6,474 nucleotides of DNA from Armatimonadota bacterium (GTDB lineage: Bacteria; Armatimonadota; SYMT01). The stretch is from contig JAJFMS010000213.1 of assembly GCA_020696885.1 (NCBI GenBank), positions 1 to 6,474 on the forward strand, read 5' to 3'. The translations under genes and the position numbers were made by a program. Below are positions 5,274 to 6,474 of this stretch, piece by piece (positions within the stretch are counted from its first letter, which is position 1; every line of letters starts with the position of its first letter). The notes beneath the pieces were generated by a model, which saw only the letters and a list, made by a program, of their open reading frames with translations, was not told where the DNA came from and did no database searches.

Positions 5274-6346
5274 CAACTTACCTCCTGCCTGCGTTGCAGC
5301 ACGGCGTCCAACAGACGGTCGGCGCCCTCGGTGACCACGTCGACGGCGGGGAGGCCCGTCTCATCCTCGGCGCGGCGGATCGCCGCGGCGGCGTCTTCGG
5401 GCGAGAGGCCGTAGGGGTTGATGGCGATGCCGACCACCTTACCCGGATGCAGCGGAGCGACGGCGTCCTCGTACCGGCGGATCCAGTCGGTTAGCGGCGG
5501 GATGTCCAGGTCCTGGTAGCGGAGCTGCTTCCGGGCGGCGTGGTGAACCAGCACCATCGCGTCCGGAAGCGCGCCGTGCAGCAGCGCCAGCGTCACGCTG
5601 GAGTAGGCCGGGTGAAGCAGGCAGCCCTGCCCCTCGATGATGGCGATCTCGGCGTCGCCGGCGTCCGTCACCAGCTTCTCCACGAAGCCGGCCATGAAGT
5701 CGCCCGGAATCCGGTCCAGCGTCACGCCGCCGCCGGAGATCATCATGCCGGTCTGCCCCGTGGCCAGGAACCGGCCGTCCAGGTCGCGGCGCCGCGCCGA
5801 AGCCGCCAGCTCCAGGGCAGCAACCATCTTACCGACGTTGCAGTCCGTGCCCACCGTGAGCAGCCGCAGCGCGCGGGTGTTCCGTGCCTGCATGGAGGCG
5901 ATCGGCTGGTCTGCCGGGGGCCGGCGGAGGTCCAGGAGCGTCTGCCCGTGGACACGCGCCATCCCCACGAACTCCGGATCGTCGCCGAGGAAGACGTGGA
6001 GGCCGCTGACCACGGAGAGGCCGGCGCGCAGCGAGTCGCGGATAATGACGCGCCAGGGCTCCGGAAGCTGGCCCCCCTGCGGCGCGATGCCGATGAGCAG
6101 GGTGTCCGGCCGAAGCGCCAGCCCCTCCTCCAGCGTCCCCACGATCGGCACGGCGGCCGGGACGCCCAGCACCTCGCGGGTGGTGCGCCCCGCATGCTCC
6201 TGGTCCAGCACGCCTACCACCTCGTCCGGCCGGTACCGGATGAGACTGGTGGCCGTCTTGGCGGTAAACACTCCCAGCTCGCCGTCCGCGAGGATCAACA
6301 GTCGCTCGCCGCTGCGGGCCGAAGTGGGTAACGATGAGTTCTGCAC
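5273..6346 (-). CDS. DUF1611 family protein, DgcN-like
   Basis: The 357-residue protein matches the DUF1611 family, whose characterised members (DgcN) N-acetylate D-glutamate using acetyl-CoA before a dehydrogenase, DgcA, acts in D-amino acid catabolism. Visible parts are an N-terminal Rossmann-like domain (about 14-140, with [28 protein letters not shown] and [10 protein letters not shown]) and a C-terminal P-loop-type domain. The latter holds GTDCNVGK (166-173), ATGQTG (195-200), the glycine-rich ISGGG (203-207), IIEGQG with HP (236-246) and VLVHHAARK (265-273). The residue after GK is Met rather than the Ser/Thr of ordinary P-loop NTPases. The start is GTG at 6346, behind AGGAGGAGGT. No DgcA-type enolase-superfamily gene is visible, and the coupled partner here is a methyltransferase, so the substrate may differ from D-glutamate. 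Family assignment is firm; the exact activity is not. Confidence 0.82.
   Translation of the reverse strand: MQNSSLPTSARSGERLLILADGELGVFTAKTATSLIRYRPDEVVGVLDQEHAGRTTREVLGVPAAVPIVGTLEEGLALRPDTLLIGIAPQGGQLPEPWRVIIRDSLRAGLSVVSGLHVFLGDDPEFVGMARVHGQTLLDLRRPPADQPIASMQARNTRALRLLTVGTDCNVGKMVAALELAASARRRDLDGRFLATGQTGMMISGGGVTLDRIPGDFMAGFVEKLVTDAGDAEIAIIEGQGCLLHPAYSSVTLALLHGALPDAMVLVHHAARKQLRYQDLDIPPLTDWIRRYEDAVAPLHPGKVVGIAINPYGLSPEDAAAAIRRAEDETGLPAVDVVTEGADRLLDAVLQRRQEVS
5281..5286 (-). promoter_or_regulatory. Ribosome binding site for the methyltransferase gene
   Basis: A perfect AGGAGG on the minus strand lies inside the last codons of the upstream DUF1611 gene, seven bases before ATG 5273. It decides between that ATG and the adjacent TTG. 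Confidence 0.7.
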
Positions 6347-6350
6347 GGGG

Positions 6351-6360
6351 ACCTCCTCCT
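6351..6360 (-). promoter_or_regulatory. Ribosome binding site fixing the GTG start of the DUF1611 gene
   Basis: AGGAGGAGGT on the minus strand ends four bases before GTG 6346. No in-frame ATG occurs until residue 129, well inside the domain, so the GTG start is well supported. Confidence 0.75.
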
Positions 6361-6407
6361 GATCAGCCGACCGATACTTCGACGTCCCCTACCTCCCTCT
6401 CCTCTGG

Positions 6408-6439
6408 CGAGCCGGTGCTCGGGGCAGGGACGAGCCGGT
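6408..6439. repeat. Two direct copies of CGAGCCGGT, 23-base period
   Basis: CGAGCCGGT occurs at 6408-6416 and 6431-6439, separated by 14 bases and thus about two helical turns apart. The first copy also overlaps a small hairpin (CGAGC at 6408-6412 with GCTCG at 6417-6421). The position, 62-93 bases before the DUF1611 start, would suit a regulator binding site, but chance is possible in such GC-rich DNA. Confidence 0.35.
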
Positions 6440-6474
6440 TCCAGGGAGAACTCTGGGATGGGAGCGAACGGAGC

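Larger units (their letters stand above)
6347..6474 (-). other. Region upstream of the DUF1611 gene, possibly the tail of another operon gene
   Basis: One minus-strand frame is open from the window edge (6473) to a TGA at 6365-6363, 16 bases before the DUF1611 start, and encodes 36 residues ending in EEREVGDVEVSVG. That spacing fits an upstream operon gene. However, the other two frames are also open for most of this GC-rich stretch and no family is recognisable, so it may equally be non-coding. No clear promoter is seen. A 9-base direct repeat (6408-6439) lies within it. Confidence 0.3.

Overview
The window is GC-rich DNA (roughly two thirds G+C by eye) from a free-living bacterium. It has densely packed genes, strong GGAGG-type ribosome binding sites, and GTG or TTG starts on some genes. 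Nothing in it fixes the phylum. High-GC soil or thermophilic lineages such as Gemmatimonadota, Chloroflexota or Actinomycetota would fit, but this is only an impression from composition and gene style. There is no sign of insertion sequences, phage genes, CRISPR, tRNA or rRNA.

Positions 1-2362 (+ strand) hold an arsenic resistance operon: arsR (5' end cut by the window edge), arsI, arsC and acr3. Adjacent genes overlap or lie one base apart, so they are very probably co-transcribed and translationally coupled. The encoded logic is an ArsR repressor sensing trivalent arsenic; ArsI cleaving the carbon-arsenic bond of trivalent organoarsenicals to release arsenite; a thioredoxin-type ArsC reducing arsenate to arsenite; and an ACR3 permease exporting arsenite. 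The promoter must lie upstream of base 1. A hairpin directly after acr3 probably marks the operon end.

Positions 2363-2845 form a 483-base gap without a convincing gene. It contains several inverted repeats and one weak promoter candidate. It leads to a SulP-family anion transporter with a C-terminal STAS domain (2846-4339, +), whose start appears to be TTG. One hairpin is embedded in the last sulP codons and a second, very GC-rich one lies at 4384-4410. Together they fill the short gap before a convergent gene pair.

Positions 4449-6346 (- strand) carry a two-gene unit: a DUF1611 protein (DgcN-like) followed by a class I SAM-dependent methyltransferase. Their stop and start overlap as TGATG, so they are translationally coupled. 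The DUF1611 protein has the family's P-loop-like motif. Its usual enolase-superfamily partner is not inside the window. The bases upstream of it (6347-6474) contain a 9-base direct repeat and an open minus-strand frame that could be the tail of a further operon gene.

The arsenic genes belong to known families. The less ordinary points are the unusual number of vicinal cysteine pairs in ArsR and ArsI, the overlapping coding of their ends, the structured acr3-sulP gap, and the coupling of a DUF1611 enzyme to a methyltransferase.
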